A stretch of DNA of 37,131 nucleotides, from positions 36,680 through 73,810 of the forward strand of contig PDIM01000029.1 of the NCBI GenBank assembly GCA_002811675.1. The letters are read 5' to 3'. The notes under the pieces are model-generated. The model saw only the letters and a program-made list of their open reading frames with translations, had not been told where the DNA came from and searched no databases. The position numbers were made by a program, and so were the translations under genes. The stretch is from Ichthyosporea sp. XGB-2017a (taxonomy: Eukaryota; Opisthokonta; Ichthyosporea). Position 1 is the first letter of the stretch. The number at the start of each line of letters is the position of its first letter. This document shows positions 37,103 through 37,131 of the stretch, piece by piece.

Positions 37103-37131
37103 TTTTTTTTTTTTTTTTTTTTTTTTTTTTT
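37103..37131 (+). repeat. Poly-T run at the window end (T29)
   Basis: Twenty-nine T run to the last base. The true length is unknown, and an assembly may have broken here. Confidence 0.85.

Overview
This is a nuclear segment from a ciliated or flagellated single-celled eukaryote. The evidence is a 4564-residue axonemal dynein heavy chain, a eukaryotic tRNA-Asp with internal Pol III boxes, TATA boxes and AATAAA poly(A) signals, and a GT-AG intron in the AHA1 gene. Introns are rare: every other gene is one open frame, including the 13.7 kb dynein. TAA and TAG both act as stops, so the standard code fits and ciliate codes do not. A multi-lobed membrane transferrin, FixL-like PAS arrays, an SPX-MFS-like carrier and the AT-rich spacers suggest a free-living protist, possibly a stramenopile. 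The lineage cannot be fixed from the sequence alone. The window ends in a poly-T run, which may be a contig end.

Layout. 1-947: regulatory DNA. 948-6632 (+): secreted, membrane-anchored protein with five transferrin lobes. 7014-8149 (-): Hsp90 co-chaperone AHA1, two exons, convergent with the transferrin. 8150-10683: mostly non-coding, holding long T tracts, a diverged tandem repeat and tRNA-Asp(GTC). 10684-12162 (+): PiT/SLC20 phosphate transporter. 12476-13915 (-): MFS carrier resembling SPX-MFS vacuolar phosphate transporters. 13916-14613: spacer with a possible structured RNA. 14614-28308 (-): outer-arm-like dynein heavy chain. 28857-32492 (-): coiled-coil protein with five PAS domains. 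33104-34675 (-): F-box-like protein of unknown role. 34676-35526: divergent promoter region with strong T/G skew and a 25-bp minisatellite. 35527-36993 (+): CoA-transferase family III enzyme, most like SUGCT.

Possible themes. The transferrin would bind ferric iron at the cell surface. PiT and the MFS carrier are a convergent pair that may both move phosphate. The dynein powers the axoneme, and the neighbouring PAS protein could be a haem-based gas sensor, although a flagellar location is only inferred from its position.

The two observations most worth following are: (1) the five-lobe transferrin, where every iron ligand is kept in every lobe but the anion-binding arginine is lysine in all five; and (2) the five-PAS protein, where every PAS has a histidine at the FixL haem position, with the FixL His-Arg spacing in the first three, and no enzymatic output domain.
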